Of a DNA stretch of 64,000 nt, positions 1 through 9,197 are shown piece after piece. Where the stretch lies: positions 1 to 64,000 of the forward strand of contig JBKCVA010000148.1 of the NCBI GenBank assembly GCA_046318115.1, in the 5' to 3' direction. A model generated the notes under the pieces. That model was given only the letters and a program-made list of their open reading frames with translations. It was not told the DNA's origin and did no database searches. This stretch comes from Aquimonas sp046318115 (GTDB lineage: Bacteria; Pseudomonadota; Gammaproteobacteria; Xanthomonadales; Xanthomonadaceae). The first letter of the stretch is position 1. Every line of letters starts with the position of its first letter. A program made the position numbers and the translations under genes.

Positions 1-290
1 GCGTTGTTCGGGCGTTCTTGTGCAGGCGGATATTCATGCAATGCTCGGCGTGGAGAGGTCGGACAGAAGGCCAACCAGAACCTTGCGGCCGATCAGCAGT
101 GCTGACCGATTATGCAGGATGTATTCGTCCGGGACCCTACACCTACGAAGCCGCGCATCGCGGCTACATGGCCATCGACCTCGCTCCGGAGGTTTCGCTG
201 GAAGCGGTGCGCCAGTACCTGATCGAGCAGGGTGCGCACTGGGAACTTGCAGATCCGACCTACGAGGACCTGTATCCAGAGGCGCGCTGA
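1..290 (+). CDS. Hypothetical protein, C-terminal part
   Basis: The frame is open to the left edge, so the gene is probably cut by the window; the first possible start inside is a TTG at 18. The readable C-terminal half (ending in DPTYEDLYPEAR) has GC-rich third positions like a real gene, whereas the first 30 or so residues look less protein-like. I recognise no domain. It could also be a short ORF starting at one of the internal codons near 100-170. It is followed on the same strand by a GspG-like gene. Confidence 0.4.
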   Translation, partial: VVRAFLCRRIFMQCSAWRGRTEGQPEPCGRSAVLTDYAGCIRPGPYTYEAAHRGYMAIDLAPEVSLEAVRQYLIEQGAHWELADPTYEDLYPEAR

Positions 291-458
291 TGCCTTGCGT
301 AGGGGGTCCACGGTGCGGCTGTGAAGAAGCGGCGAACCGGCGCATCTTGGTCAGTGTCGAAGACGCCCCGGGAGCCCCTTGGCGGGCCAGGGGTGTCGCG
401 TTGCCCGAGTCTCCGGCAAGCGCCGATCCTGTTCAGGACACCGACGGAGCTGGGTTTC

Positions 459-848
459 ATGCGCAAGGCTTTGCCAATGATTGCAAGCGGTCTGATTCTG
501 CTGGCGACCCTCGCCTTCCTGTACGCGCTCGATCGAACGCCGGTGCACGATGGAAGCGCGCGTTCGGGGGCGGAAATCCGCTTGCTCGCCGCCAAGCTCG
601 AAGCCTTCGCGCTGGATACGGGGGACTTGCCCGCCGAACTCGCCGAATTGAGTTCTCCGGTCGGGCCAGATCCGCGTCCTTATGCCCGCGAGCGCGAGCT
701 TCTCGATCCGTGGGGAAGGCGCTACTACTACCGGATCCTCGAAGAGAAGCGCTCGGCGCTGGTGTTCACCCTGGGACGCGACGGCGTACCTGGTGGTCGT
801 GGTCCTGACGCGGATCAGTTCGCGCAGGCCCGCAGAGACGAATCCTGA
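459..848 (+). CDS. GspG-like C-terminal domain protein with N-terminal membrane anchor
   Basis: 129 residues. Residues 1-24 form one hydrophobic segment (MIASGLILLATLAFLYAL) that would act as an anchor or uncleaved signal. The C-terminal part carries the end of the type II secretion major pseudopilin fold: LDPWGRRYYYRI followed by FTLGRDGVPGGRGPDADQF, the usual 'DPWG...GxDG..GG.G.DAD' pattern. The prepilin peptidase site (G-F-T-L-I-E) is missing, so it is unlikely to be a processed pseudopilin; a GspG-like accessory or periplasmic protein is more likely. The ATG at 459 is chosen because GGAG lies about 10 bases upstream and the anchor starts there; the longer frame from 321 has no such site. 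Confidence 0.65.
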   Translation: MRKALPMIASGLILLATLAFLYALDRTPVHDGSARSGAEIRLLAAKLEAFALDTGDLPAELAELSSPVGPDPRPYARERELLDPWGRRYYYRILEEKRSALVFTLGRDGVPGGRGPDADQFAQARRDES

Positions 849-1137
849 AGCAGGCCCTCGCTGTCGGCGCTCGCAGCGGCCGTCGGTCCTGCGTGTTCCT
901 GGAACGCTGTCCTGACTGCGGGCCTGAAACCGTTCATCGCACGACGTGCGCCCAAGCCCCTGCAGACTCTGGTGTCGGAGGGGCGCTTGATGAATGCTGT
1001 TGCCGCCGGCGCGGAGGCTTTGGACACGCTCCACCCCTCTTCATCGGATTCCAGCGTTCCGCAATGGAAGTCGTATCTCGGCAGCTGCAGAGTGTCGTCC
1101 TTTCGCGCCTGCAGAGCCCATCGAAAACGGTGCCTTG

Positions 1138-1671
1138 ATGCGATTGATCCTGCCCCCCTTCCTCAGCCTGGCCGCGCTCGGATTCTTCGCGAGCCTCGCC
1201 ACTCACCTGCTTGCCTTGGCGGGCGGTCTGCCGCCCGGTGGAAAGAGCGTGTTCGGGCTTCACGTCGGCATCTTCGTGCTCTGGGTTCCGGTGGTCCTGC
1301 TGGTGCTTCGAATCCATCGGGGGTGGCGATCGCTCGGCGCGTGGAAAAACGTGCCGGCCGGCTGTCCCCCGTGGATGCGCTCCTTGACGGTGGGGCTGGT
1401 CGCTTATGCCATGGTCAGTTTCTTCATTGCTTTCACTGGAGTCGACGCGCAGCGCGGTGGCGATAAGGCCCTCTCGCCCGGAGTCCTGCGGGGCTTCTCG
1501 GGGCATTGGATGCTCTTCTACGGCGTCGCCTTTGCGGTTCTGTATTCGGTGTACCGCAAACCGGAGCTGCTCCGACGGACCCGCTGCGCAAACGGACACG
1601 CGCTTGCCGCCGACGATCGCTTCTGCGCAACCTGCGGAATTGCGGTCCCTGACCCGAGCGCACGCGGCTGA
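1138..1671 (+). CDS. Multi-pass membrane protein with C-terminal zinc-ribbon-like tail
   Basis: 177 residues. About four hydrophobic segments (around residues 3-25, 37-55, 80-98 and 120-138) predict an inner-membrane protein. The last 35 residues are soluble and hold a C-x(2)-G-H...C-x(2)-C pattern (TRCANGHALAADDRFCATCG), which resembles the short zinc ribbons found at the end of many bacterial membrane proteins. The ATG at 1138 starts directly at the first hydrophobic segment. No family name can be given. About 70 bases separate it from the next small membrane gene on the same strand. Confidence 0.6.
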   Translation: MRLILPPFLSLAALGFFASLATHLLALAGGLPPGGKSVFGLHVGIFVLWVPVVLLVLRIHRGWRSLGAWKNVPAGCPPWMRSLTVGLVAYAMVSFFIAFTGVDAQRGGDKALSPGVLRGFSGHWMLFYGVAFAVLYSVYRKPELLRRTRCANGHALAADDRFCATCGIAVPDPSARG

Positions 1672-1744
1672 GCGCCCTTGCCGCCGGAGATTTCGGGCCT
1701 CGCCCTGCGGCGCCCAGGGACTCTTCAACCCGAGGTGCTGAAGC

Positions 1745-2314
1745 ATGCTGAGACTGCTGGCTGCCGCCACCGCAGGCGTGCTCGTTCTGCTTGCCACCGC
1801 CTTCTTCGCGGGGCGCGTCGATGAGCCATTCTTCTTCTTGAGTCTGGGCGCCGTGTCCAGCCTCGTACTCGCGCCGTGGCTGGTCTTGCGCCTCTGGCCT
1901 CGGCCGGATCCGGTCGAGGACGCCGCGCGCGCAGGGACGCTGGAAGTGCATGCGTTTCGCAGCGTTCGCGCCTGGCAGATCGGCGAAATCGAGGACGAAG
2001 GCCTGCACTTTCTGCTCGAGCTGGACTCCGGCGAGACGCTGTTCCTGTCCGGGCAGTACCTGTACGCGCCGGTCGCGTCTGGCGCGTTTCCGTGCAGCCT
2101 GTTCAGGCTGAGCCTCGAGATGCCGATGCGGAAGGTGCTGGCGCTCGACTGCCAGGGCGACCGAATCGAGATCGTGGAGACGCTGGCTGCGTTCACCGAC
2201 GAAGAGATCGAGCGACGCCTGCATCCGGGAGAGTTCCAACGCTATGGAAAGTCGCCTCACGCGCTGCTTCGCGACTGGGGGCGCAAGCCCGGCGCGGGCC
2301 GGGGCCCGCCCTGA
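1745..2314 (+). CDS. Hypothetical membrane-anchored protein
   Basis: 189 residues. Two hydrophobic segments at residues 5-22 and 28-50 are followed by a soluble domain of about 130 residues that looks mixed alpha/beta (VRAWQIGEIEDEGLHFLLELDSGETLFLSGQYL). That stretch resembles a small beta-barrel sensor or binding domain, but I cannot assign a family. The ATG at 1745 follows an AGGTGCTGAAGC sequence that may serve as a weak ribosome site. The last residues (GRKPGAGRGPP) are low complexity. Confidence 0.55.
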   Translation: MLRLLAAATAGVLVLLATAFFAGRVDEPFFFLSLGAVSSLVLAPWLVLRLWPRPDPVEDAARAGTLEVHAFRSVRAWQIGEIEDEGLHFLLELDSGETLFLSGQYLYAPVASGAFPCSLFRLSLEMPMRKVLALDCQGDRIEIVETLAAFTDEEIERRLHPGEFQRYGKSPHALLRDWGRKPGAGRGPP

Positions 2315-2408
2315 GGCTCAGCCGACGGCGAACGCGAGTGCGCTGCGACACAGCCCGGATCCTGCCGACCCGGGCGCTTGGGCTGTCCGGCACCGGAGCT
2401 GGAGCTTC

Positions 2409-4835
2409 TCAGTCGGGGTTAGGGCCGGCTTCGAAGCCGGAGGAAAACAGGGGCGCCGGTGTCCAGACCAGATGGGAGGCCGGGCGTGCGCCCTGTTGGC
2501 CGAAGCGGCCGGCGATCAGAACGCCGTTGTTCCAGGGCAGAAGTACGCTGGCCTGGTCTGCGAGGGCGCTCGCGCCGATCGAGAACTCGCGCGGCGCCGA
2601 CCAGCCGCCGGGCCCGTACAGAACGATGCCCCGCGCAGGCAGAACGCTGGCCGGACCTGTGCGGACACGTCGGAAGTCGCCCAGCACGGCCAGCTGATCG
2701 CCCAGCACGATCAGCGCGTTGACCGTGCCCTCGGGACCTTGGCCGGGGCCACCCACGGGAAGCCAGCGCGTGCCGGTCCAGCGCGCGATGTTGTTCACCG
2801 CGACCTCGTTGCTGGACCCTGCGTCGGCAAGCGTGAACCGGCCGCCGGCGAACAGTTCGCCGTTGAAGCGCTGCAGCGCAAACACCTCGGGAAACAGGTT
2901 GAACTGCGAACTCGATGCAGGGCCCAGGCCGTAGCCGCCCGGGCTGGCCAGCGCTTCCCAGCCTGTGGCGGTGGCGCGAACCACGCCGGCTGCGGTGGTG
3001 ACCCACTCGTCGAGGTCCGGGTCGAACGCGCTTTCGAAGATCTGCCCACCCACCGTCAGGCCTTCAGGCGCCTGCACCAAGGCGCGCACGGTCGAGCCCA
3101 CCGGTTCGCCACCGGCCGTGACTTCCGACCAGAGCCCCCCGGTATAGCGCGCGAGTCCGCTTGAGGGCGCGACACTTCCATCGGCCTCGGTCTGGCTGAA
3201 AAGTCCGGCGACCAGCAGCGCGCCATCGTCCTCGTGCAGCCGATACACCACGCCGGCGTCTCCACTGCTGAGCCCCACGCCCACGTCTGGGCCCAGCGCT
3301 TCGATACGGCTGCCATTCCAGCGCGCAAGGCCGCGCACCGAGGTCTGATCCGCACCTCCCGGCCGGGTGCGGGTGAAGGCACCGCCCAGATAGAGCCCAT
3401 CCGGACGCGAGAGCAGCGCGAACACCGGGCCGTCGACGCCGTTGCCCTGCTCGTCACCTAGGGCTTGCCAGCCCAGGCCGTCGTGGCGCGCCAGGCGATT
3501 CGCAGCGACCCCACCGATAGAGGTGAAGATGCCGCCGGCGAACAATTCGCCCTGATGCACAGCCAGCGCGATCACCGGATCATTCGCGCCTCCCGCGCTC
3601 AACGCCCCCAGCGGCTGCCAGGCTTGGTCCGCCAGCCGGGCGACATGGTTCAGCAGCGTCGGCACCTGTCCGCCGGACTGCCGCCAGCCGAAGCGGCCGC
3701 CCACAATGATCTCGCTGGCCGAGGCGGCGAGTGCCAGTACCCGAGTTTGCGGATCCGCGCCGAGATCGGGTGCCGCCACCCAGTCACTGCCATCCCAGCG
3801 CGCGAGGCCGCGCTGGGACTGCGCTCCGGCCTGGCTGAACAGGCCGCCCACGAGCAGACCGTTTGGCGTTGAGCTCAGGGCCAGGACGCGCCCGTCGGTA
3901 CCGCTGCCCAGCGGTGACCACGCCGAGCCGTTCCAGCGGGCGATGTTGCGCGCATCGACGCCGGCGCCCCCCGGCATCATGTCGGTGGTGTCGACCGCCG
4001 AGAATCGGCCACCCACGAACAGTGCGCCCGCATGCGTGGTCAGGGCGGTGACCGTGCCATCCACGCCACCGGCGCCCTGCTGACCCAACACCGCCCAGGC
4101 GCTGCCGGTCCATCGAGCCAGCTGCGGCGGCGCGCTGCCGCTGTGGCCTTGCACGGGAAAGCCCAGCTGACCGGCGACGATCAGTTCGCCGTTGAACTCG
4201 GCCAGCGCGGAGACCTCACCCACGCTGGTCGATGTCGCCGCGTGGAAGCGGGCCAGACCGTTGCCATCCCAGCGGAATACGCCCGACACGTAGAGCCCGG
4301 GTGTCGGCTGCTCGGAGAGCTGGCCGCCGACATACAGGCCCTGCGCGGTGGACTGCAGAGCGTTGATCCACTGAACGTTGAAGCGGGACAGGTCCGGAGC
4401 GGACCACGCGGTTCCCGTCCAGCGGGCGAAGCCGCGAGCCGGGCGTTCGCCGGCTGCATCCGCCACCGCGGTGAACTCGCCGCCGACAAACAGTTCACCG
4501 GCGTGAAAGGCCAGCGCGCGTACGCGCGCGTCAACCCCGTTTGATCCTGCCGCACCCAGTGCACTCCAGCTTTCGTTCTGCGGGTCGAACACTGCGATGT
4601 TGCGGGCGGGCGCCTGGCCACACTGGCTGAAGCTGCCCCCGACCACGACGCGGCCGTCGGGCGCGTGGGCCAGCGCAGACACTTCGCCGTTGCAGCCGAC
4701 GCCGATCGCGAAATGGGTGTCTTCCGTCCAGTTGGCGCCGTTCGGCGACGAAGTGACCGCAAGCGAGCTCGTGCTCGCAAAGACGAGGGGCAGGCACAGC
4801 ATCAATGCCCGAAGGGGGCCGGGAGAGGGCAGCAT
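2409..4835 (-). CDS. Secreted beta-propeller repeat protein with GFE tail
   Basis: 808 residues. An N-terminal signal peptide (hydrophobic run RALMLCLPLVFASTSSLA) is followed by about a dozen degenerate units of 45-60 residues. Each contains 'ALA.H.G.LFVGG.F..V......N.ARW.G..W..LG', the pattern of delta-60/kelch-like propeller repeats. It is thus a large exported protein, probably outer-surface or extracellular, with no visible enzyme motif. The C-terminus carries LFSSGFE followed by seven extra residues, close to the tail of three other exported proteins in this window. The start at 4835 is preferred over in-frame upstream codons because a CGGAG site lies about 8 bases before it and the signal peptide begins there. 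An ATG at 4877 is the alternative. Confidence 0.75.
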   Translation of the reverse strand: MLPSPGPLRALMLCLPLVFASTSSLAVTSSPNGANWTEDTHFAIGVGCNGEVSALAHAPDGRVVVGGSFSQCGQAPARNIAVFDPQNESWSALGAAGSNGVDARVRALAFHAGELFVGGEFTAVADAAGERPARGFARWTGTAWSAPDLSRFNVQWINALQSTAQGLYVGGQLSEQPTPGLYVSGVFRWDGNGLARFHAATSTSVGEVSALAEFNGELIVAGQLGFPVQGHSGSAPPQLARWTGSAWAVLGQQGAGGVDGTVTALTTHAGALFVGGRFSAVDTTDMMPGGAGVDARNIARWNGSAWSPLGSGTDGRVLALSSTPNGLLVGGLFSQAGAQSQRGLARWDGSDWVAAPDLGADPQTRVLALAASASEIIVGGRFGWRQSGGQVPTLLNHVARLADQAWQPLGALSAGGANDPVIALAVHQGELFAGGIFTSIGGVAANRLARHDGLGWQALGDEQGNGVDGPVFALLSRPDGLYLGGAFTRTRPGGADQTSVRGLARWNGSRIEALGPDVGVGLSSGDAGVVYRLHEDDGALLVAGLFSQTEADGSVAPSSGLARYTGGLWSEVTAGGEPVGSTVRALVQAPEGLTVGGQIFESAFDPDLDEWVTTAAGVVRATATGWEALASPGGYGLGPASSSQFNLFPEVFALQRFNGELFAGGRFTLADAGSSNEVAVNNIARWTGTRWLPVGGPGQGPEGTVNALIVLGDQLAVLGDFRRVRTGPASVLPARGIVLYGPGGWSAPREFSIGASALADQASVLLPWNNGVLIAGRFGQQGARPASHLVWTPAPLFSSGFEAGPNPD

Positions 4836-5087
4836 GGGCAGACTCCGGAACACACAGCAAAAACCAAGGAGGCGCATCGCAGCGGAGCACGCTGAACGGG
4901 CGCCTGCGTCGCGTGCCGGAGCTTTGCAGATTTCTCCGTCCGCTGGAATCCGTCGTCGAGCGATTCGAGCCATCGGGGAACGATCCAGGCGCCGTCACCG
5001 GACGCCGCGTGGAACGTCGACGAGTCGCTGACCCGTCAGCCTTCTGACACCGACCTTCACCTTTACCGCTGGAACGGCCTGTCCCCG

Positions 5088-5414
5088 ATGAGCCTGCTTA
5101 CGAATCTCGTCTCCCTCGCCGCCTTCGTGCTGATCAGTGTTCTGGTCGGAACCTTGCTGATCGTGCCGCGGGCGGATCTGCCGGCGCCTGTCGAAGGCGC
5201 ATCCGCTGTTCTCTACCGGCATGTGATCGCGGCGTGCCTGCTGGTGGTCGGCGCGGGCACGCCCTGGCTGGCCAGCTTCGGCAACGCGCGCGGCCTGATG
5301 CTGCTGATGTGCTTTGCCGCGCTTGCCGGTGCTTGGCTGATCTGGGCGCGCACGGGACTGCGCTGGCTGGCGATGCTGGCAGCCCTTGCCGTACTGCTGG
5401 GGGAGCTGGTCTAG
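5088..5414 (+). CDS. Small hydrophobic membrane protein
   Basis: 108 residues made almost entirely of four hydrophobic segments (about residues 5-27, 42-62, 69-86 and 90-106), so it is an integral inner-membrane protein. It has no recognised motif. It lies between two minus-strand genes (the propeller gene, divergent, and the hydrolase, convergent) and so is transcribed alone. The ATG at 5088 begins at the first hydrophobic segment. Confidence 0.55.
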   Translation: MSLLTNLVSLAAFVLISVLVGTLLIVPRADLPAPVEGASAVLYRHVIAACLLVVGAGTPWLASFGNARGLMLLMCFAALAGAWLIWARTGLRWLAMLAALAVLLGELV

Positions 5415-5536
5415 CGGTCGAGCCCCGCTGATCTTCCGCTTTGCGTGCTGTGTCATCGCGAATGCATGGGTCGCTCACCGCGAAGGCGGTGCCCTTCGGT
5501 GGGGCGGGGCCGATGCTGTTCTCGTGGCTTTTGGCT

Positions 5537-6436
5537 CTACATCGCGTCCAGCGTTCGCCCAACAACCCACTCCACCATCGCCTCAAACCGCTCCCGATCC
5601 AGCGCATGCCCGCGCGCCACGCGCAGCTCGGTGATGTGGCTGCCGCCGGCCTTGGCGACCACCGCGTCGGCGTCGCGCGAGTACTTGTCCTCGCTGCCTG
5701 ACACCACCAGGGTCGGGCGCGGGGCGATGGCGGCCAGCAGGTCGTGGGTGTCGAGTTCGAGCGCAAGGCCGGGCACGGTCTCCAACAGGGTGATGCCGGT
5801 GCCGGCGCGGCGGCGCGTTTCGAAGCTGCACACCGCGCCGCTGATGCAGGCGAAGCGGCAGCGGGTATCCAGGGCCGCGTGGTAGAGGGCGGTGTAGCCG
5901 CCGTAGCTGTGGCCGACGATGCCGACCGTGGATTCGTCGAGGTCGGCCAGCTGCAGCAGCGCGCTGAGCGCCCGCTGCGCGTCGTCGAGGCCTTTGCGCA
6001 TCAGGGTGTCGCCGTGCAGCAGGCGATAGCACAGGGCGTTGTAGTGCTGCAGCCAGTCGTAGGTGTCGGGTTGCACGCCCTGCACCGCGCCGCGCCGGTC
6101 TTCGAATGTGAGCGCATCCGGTGCCAGCACGACCAGCCCGCGCCGGGCCAGTGCCGGCCCGAAGGCCTGGAAGGGATCGCCCACCTCGCCGGCCACTTCG
6201 CTCTTGCCGATGTGGAACTCGCCGTTGTGCTGGTGAAAGACCACGACGCCGCCCATCGGTTTGCCCTGCTTCGGCAGGAACAGAAAGGCGGGGATCACAT
6301 CGTCCTCCAGCCCGCGGTACTCGATGCGCTCGCGGGTGTAGCCGTCGAAGTCGAGGGGCTTGGCGCGTTGGACATCGACCGCGATGGGTTGAGCGAGGCC
6401 GAGGCTCTGGCGGAGTCGGGTGCTGAGATCGGTCAT
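5537..6436 (-). CDS. Alpha/beta hydrolase, dienelactone-hydrolase type
   Basis: 299 residues, a soluble cytoplasmic-type protein. The nucleophile elbow GHSYGGYTAL is visible at about residues 172-181. The acid is probably in SGSEDKYSRDADAV and the histidine in RGHALD near the C-terminus, so the Ser-Asp-His triad looks complete. An upstream GGVVVFHQHNG strand with His residues matches the oxyanion region of dienelactone hydrolase-like and acetyl xylan esterase-like enzymes. The substrate cannot be told. The start at 6436 (MTDLST) is chosen over the longer frame from 6568, whose extra N-terminus is low-complexity and runs through the intergenic region. Confidence 0.8.
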   Translation of the reverse strand: MTDLSTRLRQSLGLAQPIAVDVQRAKPLDFDGYTRERIEYRGLEDDVIPAFLFLPKQGKPMGGVVVFHQHNGEFHIGKSEVAGEVGDPFQAFGPALARRGLVVLAPDALTFEDRRGAVQGVQPDTYDWLQHYNALCYRLLHGDTLMRKGLDDAQRALSALLQLADLDESTVGIVGHSYGGYTALYHAALDTRCRFACISGAVCSFETRRRAGTGITLLETVPGLALELDTHDLLAAIAPRPTLVVSGSEDKYSRDADAVVAKAGGSHITELRVARGHALDRERFEAMVEWVVGRTLDAM

Positions 6437-6589
6437 CGGGTCTGACGTGTCGGTGGAGGTGTCTCCACGCCAAAGGTTGCCACGACGGGCGAATGACGGG
6501 ATCACCCCTCCCCTGACGAGGGGGGACCCGGATGCGGAGGGGTTCGAAGTAGCACTGCTCGCAGCCAAGTCGCTAGAACAATCACATTC

Positions 6590-6614
6590 AAAGAGTGATC
6601 ATGGGCACTCTTTT
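6590..6614. promoter_or_regulatory. Hairpin upstream of the secreted beta-helix gene
   Basis: AAAGAGTG (6590-6597) and CACTCTTT (6606-6613) form a perfect 8-bp stem with an 8-base loop, followed by TT. It lies in the divergent gap between the hydrolase and the beta-helix gene, so it may be a leader hairpin or operator. Its role is not clear. Confidence 0.3.
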
Positions 6615-6668
6615 CGGAGTGGGGCGGGTGCCCGCCTGCACCTTCCGCTGCAACAGGGCGACACCGCA

Positions 6669-8267
6669 ATGCTGCATCTCTCTTTCTGCTCGCGTCGTCG
6701 ATCCTTGGGCAGGGCCAGGGCGATGGGCCTTGGCTGTCTGCTGCTGGCTCTACCGTCGGCCCAGGCTGGGGTCGTCGGCGAGGGCCCGCAGGGGGCGGAC
6801 AACGGGCTGCGCTACGCCTGCACCGGGTTCACGGCTTCCGGTGTGGCGGTGATCTGCGTGCGCGCCGGCGCGGGCGCGGGCGGCACGGGCACGGCGGCGG
6901 CGCCGCTGGCGACGGTCGCGGCAGCGATGGCCGGCGCCAAGGCCGGCGACACCGTGCAGGTGGCCGCGGGCACCTATCGCGAGAACCTCGCCCTGGGCAG
7001 CCTGTCCACGCCCAGCAGCAAGCGGCTCAGCCTGCTTGGGGGCTTCAGCGTCGACTTCGCTTCTCGCGACGCGGCGGTGCATCGCAGCGTGCTCGACGGT
7101 CAGGCTCTCAACCCGGCGATCCAGCTGCATCTCGGCGGCAGTGGCGAAACCGTGCTCGATGGCTTCGAGATCACCGGCGGCGTGGGCCTTGGCAGCAGCT
7201 GGCAGAACGGCTACGGCCATGGCGGCGGTGTCTACGCGACCCTTGGCAGCGGCGTCACCCTGGTGATCAGCCACAATCGCATCCGGGCCAACCGCAGTCG
7301 CAACCACACGGGGCAGGATTCGCGCGGTGGCGGGGTCTTTGTGCGCAACGGCACCGCCAGTGGCGGCGGCAGCCTGCGCATCGAGGACAACGTGGTCGAG
7401 GACAACCTCGCCGGCAAGGGCGCGGGCATCACCGTCAGCGGCCGCCACGCCGTGCTGCTGCGCAACCGCATCGCCAACAACACCGCCCACAGCGACCACG
7501 GCGGCGGGGTCTATCTGTCGACGGCGGTCACCGAGCTGCGTGGCAACCTCGTGCGCGGCAACGTGGTCGGCGCCACCGCGGGCTACGGCTGGGGCGGCGG
7601 GCTGATGTTCGATGGCGCGGTGGCCACCACCGAGCGCAACCTGATCACTGACAACGCTGCGCCGACCGCGGGCTCGGGCGTGTTCTGGGATGAGGGCTCG
7701 ACCGGCACCATGCGCAACGATCTGGTGGTGGCGAACCGCTGCACCGGCGGCAATCGCTACGGCGCGGCGCTCTACGTCGACGGCGGGCCCGGCGGCGTCT
7801 CGCGGGTGACGGCCGAGCACCTGACCATCGCCGGACACGCCTGCGCCGCGGCGGCCCCGGGCGGTGCGGCGATCCTGATCGAAGCCAGCTCCACGCTGAC
7901 GCTGAAGAACACGATCCTGTGGGGCAATACCCGCGAGTTCGCCACCAACAGCGGCGGCAGCTTCACGATCACCCACTCGATCACCGCGCAGGCCGGCACC
8001 GGCAATCGCAACGTCGATCCGCTGTTCGTGGCGGCGTCGGGCGGGGACTACCACGTGCAGTCGAGAGCCGGTCATTACAGCCCCACCGGCTGGGTGCTGG
8101 ATGCGCGCAGCAGCGCGGCCATCGACGCCGGCGATCCGGCCTCGCCCTATGCCCATGAGACGGCACCCAATGGCGGGCGGGCCAATCTGGGCGCCTACGG
8201 CAACACGCCCGAAGCGAGTCGCAGCTTCGTCGACCTTGATCGCATCTTCGTCAGCGGCTTCGAGTAA
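6669..8267 (+). CDS. Secreted right-handed beta-helix protein with GFE tail
   Basis: 532 residues. A signal sequence is present (basic stretch CSRRRSLGRARAM, then GLGCLLLALPSAQA). It is followed by a DUF1565-like opening (GAGGTGTAAAPLATVAAAMAGAKAGDTVQVAAGTYREN) typical of pectate-lyase-fold proteins. The body holds many Asn/Gly-rich PbH1-type turns (ISHNRIRANRS, IEDNVVEDNLAGKGAGI, LLRNRIANNTAHSD), consistent with a parallel beta-helix. No catalytic residues can be assigned, so a polysaccharide lyase or epimerase activity is only possible. The protein ends DRIFVSGFE. The start at 6669 gives the complete signal peptide; an internal ATG 18 codons later is an alternative. It is probably exported through Sec and then released or held at the surface. 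Confidence 0.75.
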   Translation: MLHLSFCSRRRSLGRARAMGLGCLLLALPSAQAGVVGEGPQGADNGLRYACTGFTASGVAVICVRAGAGAGGTGTAAAPLATVAAAMAGAKAGDTVQVAAGTYRENLALGSLSTPSSKRLSLLGGFSVDFASRDAAVHRSVLDGQALNPAIQLHLGGSGETVLDGFEITGGVGLGSSWQNGYGHGGGVYATLGSGVTLVISHNRIRANRSRNHTGQDSRGGGVFVRNGTASGGGSLRIEDNVVEDNLAGKGAGITVSGRHAVLLRNRIANNTAHSDHGGGVYLSTAVTELRGNLVRGNVVGATAGYGWGGGLMFDGAVATTERNLITDNAAPTAGSGVFWDEGSTGTMRNDLVVANRCTGGNRYGAALYVDGGPGGVSRVTAEHLTIAGHACAAAAPGGAAILIEASSTLTLKNTILWGNTREFATNSGGSFTITHSITAQAGTGNRNVDPLFVAASGGDYHVQSRAGHYSPTGWVLDARSSAAIDAGDPASPYAHETAPNGGRANLGAYGNTPEASRSFVDLDRIFVSGFE

Positions 8268-8303
8268 GCACCGAACGCGCGGCGCCGCTCGGCTGCGCGC
8301 AGT

Positions 8304-9197
8304 TCATGGCGATGCGCGGGTGGTGCTCAGCGCCTGCACGAAGGCCAGGGTTTCGGTTTCCACCGTGGCGCGGAAGGCCGCGCTGGAACAGGTGTGATCG
8401 GCGCCAGCCAGCGCCGTGCAGCGCACCTGCGGGCGCTGCACGAGCGCGCGCCACTGCGGTTCGTTGGCGCACAGCTGACGGAACTCGGCCGCGACCAGGT
8501 CTTCGCTCGACAGCAGCACGAGGCTCGGCACGCCGCTGGCCTGCCACTGCGTGGCCATGCGCGCGACGAAGTTCGCGGCGGTGGGTACGGCTGCCGCCTG
8601 CCTCTCGCCGCGGGCGGTGTCGCGGCTCAAGCGCAGCGCACCCAGCACGCCGCGCGCGGCACGACCGAGGTCGACCCCGCCGCGCAGCAGCTTGCGCCAG
8701 AACTCGCGCGAACGCAGGCGATTCCAGTAGTAGTGGCGCACGAGGCTCTGCGCCAGCGTGTGCTCCTGCCGCACCCAGGGATTCAGCAGGACGAGGCCGG
8801 CGATGTCGGGGTGCGTCGCCACGTGCAGCAGGATCGCCGCCGCGCCGTCGCAGAGGCCCCAGGCCACGATGCCGCGCAGCGCAGGACAGCGGGACTTGAA
8901 GGCCGCGATGGCGGCCTCGATGTCGGCGCGTGCGGTCAGGAAATCCACCGCCTCGCCGCTGCTGTCGCCCATGCCGCGCAGATCAAAGCGCAGGCAGGGA
9001 ATGCCGGCCGCGGCAAGACGGCGCGCCAGCAGCAGGAACTGCCGATGCGCGCCGACGCGGTACTGTGGACCACCGACCACGATCAGCACGCCGACTGCGG
9101 CGCGTGCATCGCCCCGGTGCAGCATGGCCGCCAGGCGCGCGTCGCCGAGCGGGATCTCGAAGGGCTCCGGCGAGCCGCTGACGTTTGCCGTGCTCAT
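8304..9197 (-). CDS. Exosortase A-associated hydrolase 1
   Basis: 297 residues, alpha/beta-hydrolase fold. The N-terminal GVLIVVGGPQYRVGAHRQFLLLARRLAAAG followed by LRFDLRGMGDSSGE is the signature I know from the exosortase A-associated hydrolase 1 family (TIGR03100). The nucleophile elbow reads WGLCDGAAA, with Cys where Ser is usual, as in that family; a C-terminal GADHTCSS supplies the likely histidine. The family lies in exopolysaccharide/PEP-CTERM loci but its reaction is unknown. Its ATG overlaps the stop of hydrolase 2 (ATGA, 9194-9197), so the two are translationally coupled. I chose this start for that overlap and because the family begins here. Confidence 0.82.
   Translation of the reverse strand: MSTANVSGSPEPFEIPLGDARLAAMLHRGDARAAVGVLIVVGGPQYRVGAHRQFLLLARRLAAAGIPCLRFDLRGMGDSSGEAVDFLTARADIEAAIAAFKSRCPALRGIVAWGLCDGAAAILLHVATHPDIAGLVLLNPWVRQEHTLAQSLVRHYYWNRLRSREFWRKLLRGGVDLGRAARGVLGALRLSRDTARGERQAAAVPTAANFVARMATQWQASGVPSLVLLSSEDLVAAEFRQLCANEPQWRALVQRPQVRCTALAGADHTCSSAAFRATVETETLAFVQALSTTRASP

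Noticed and set aside
893..1138. Short plus-strand frames in the gap 849-1137.
   Set aside because: They are Cys/Arg-rich, overlap each other, and have no ribosome site; the gap shows no convincing gene.
1310..1330. A TTCGAATCC stretch resembling a tRNA T-loop.
   Set aside because: No acceptor, D or anticodon arms can be formed around it and it lies inside a well-supported membrane protein gene.
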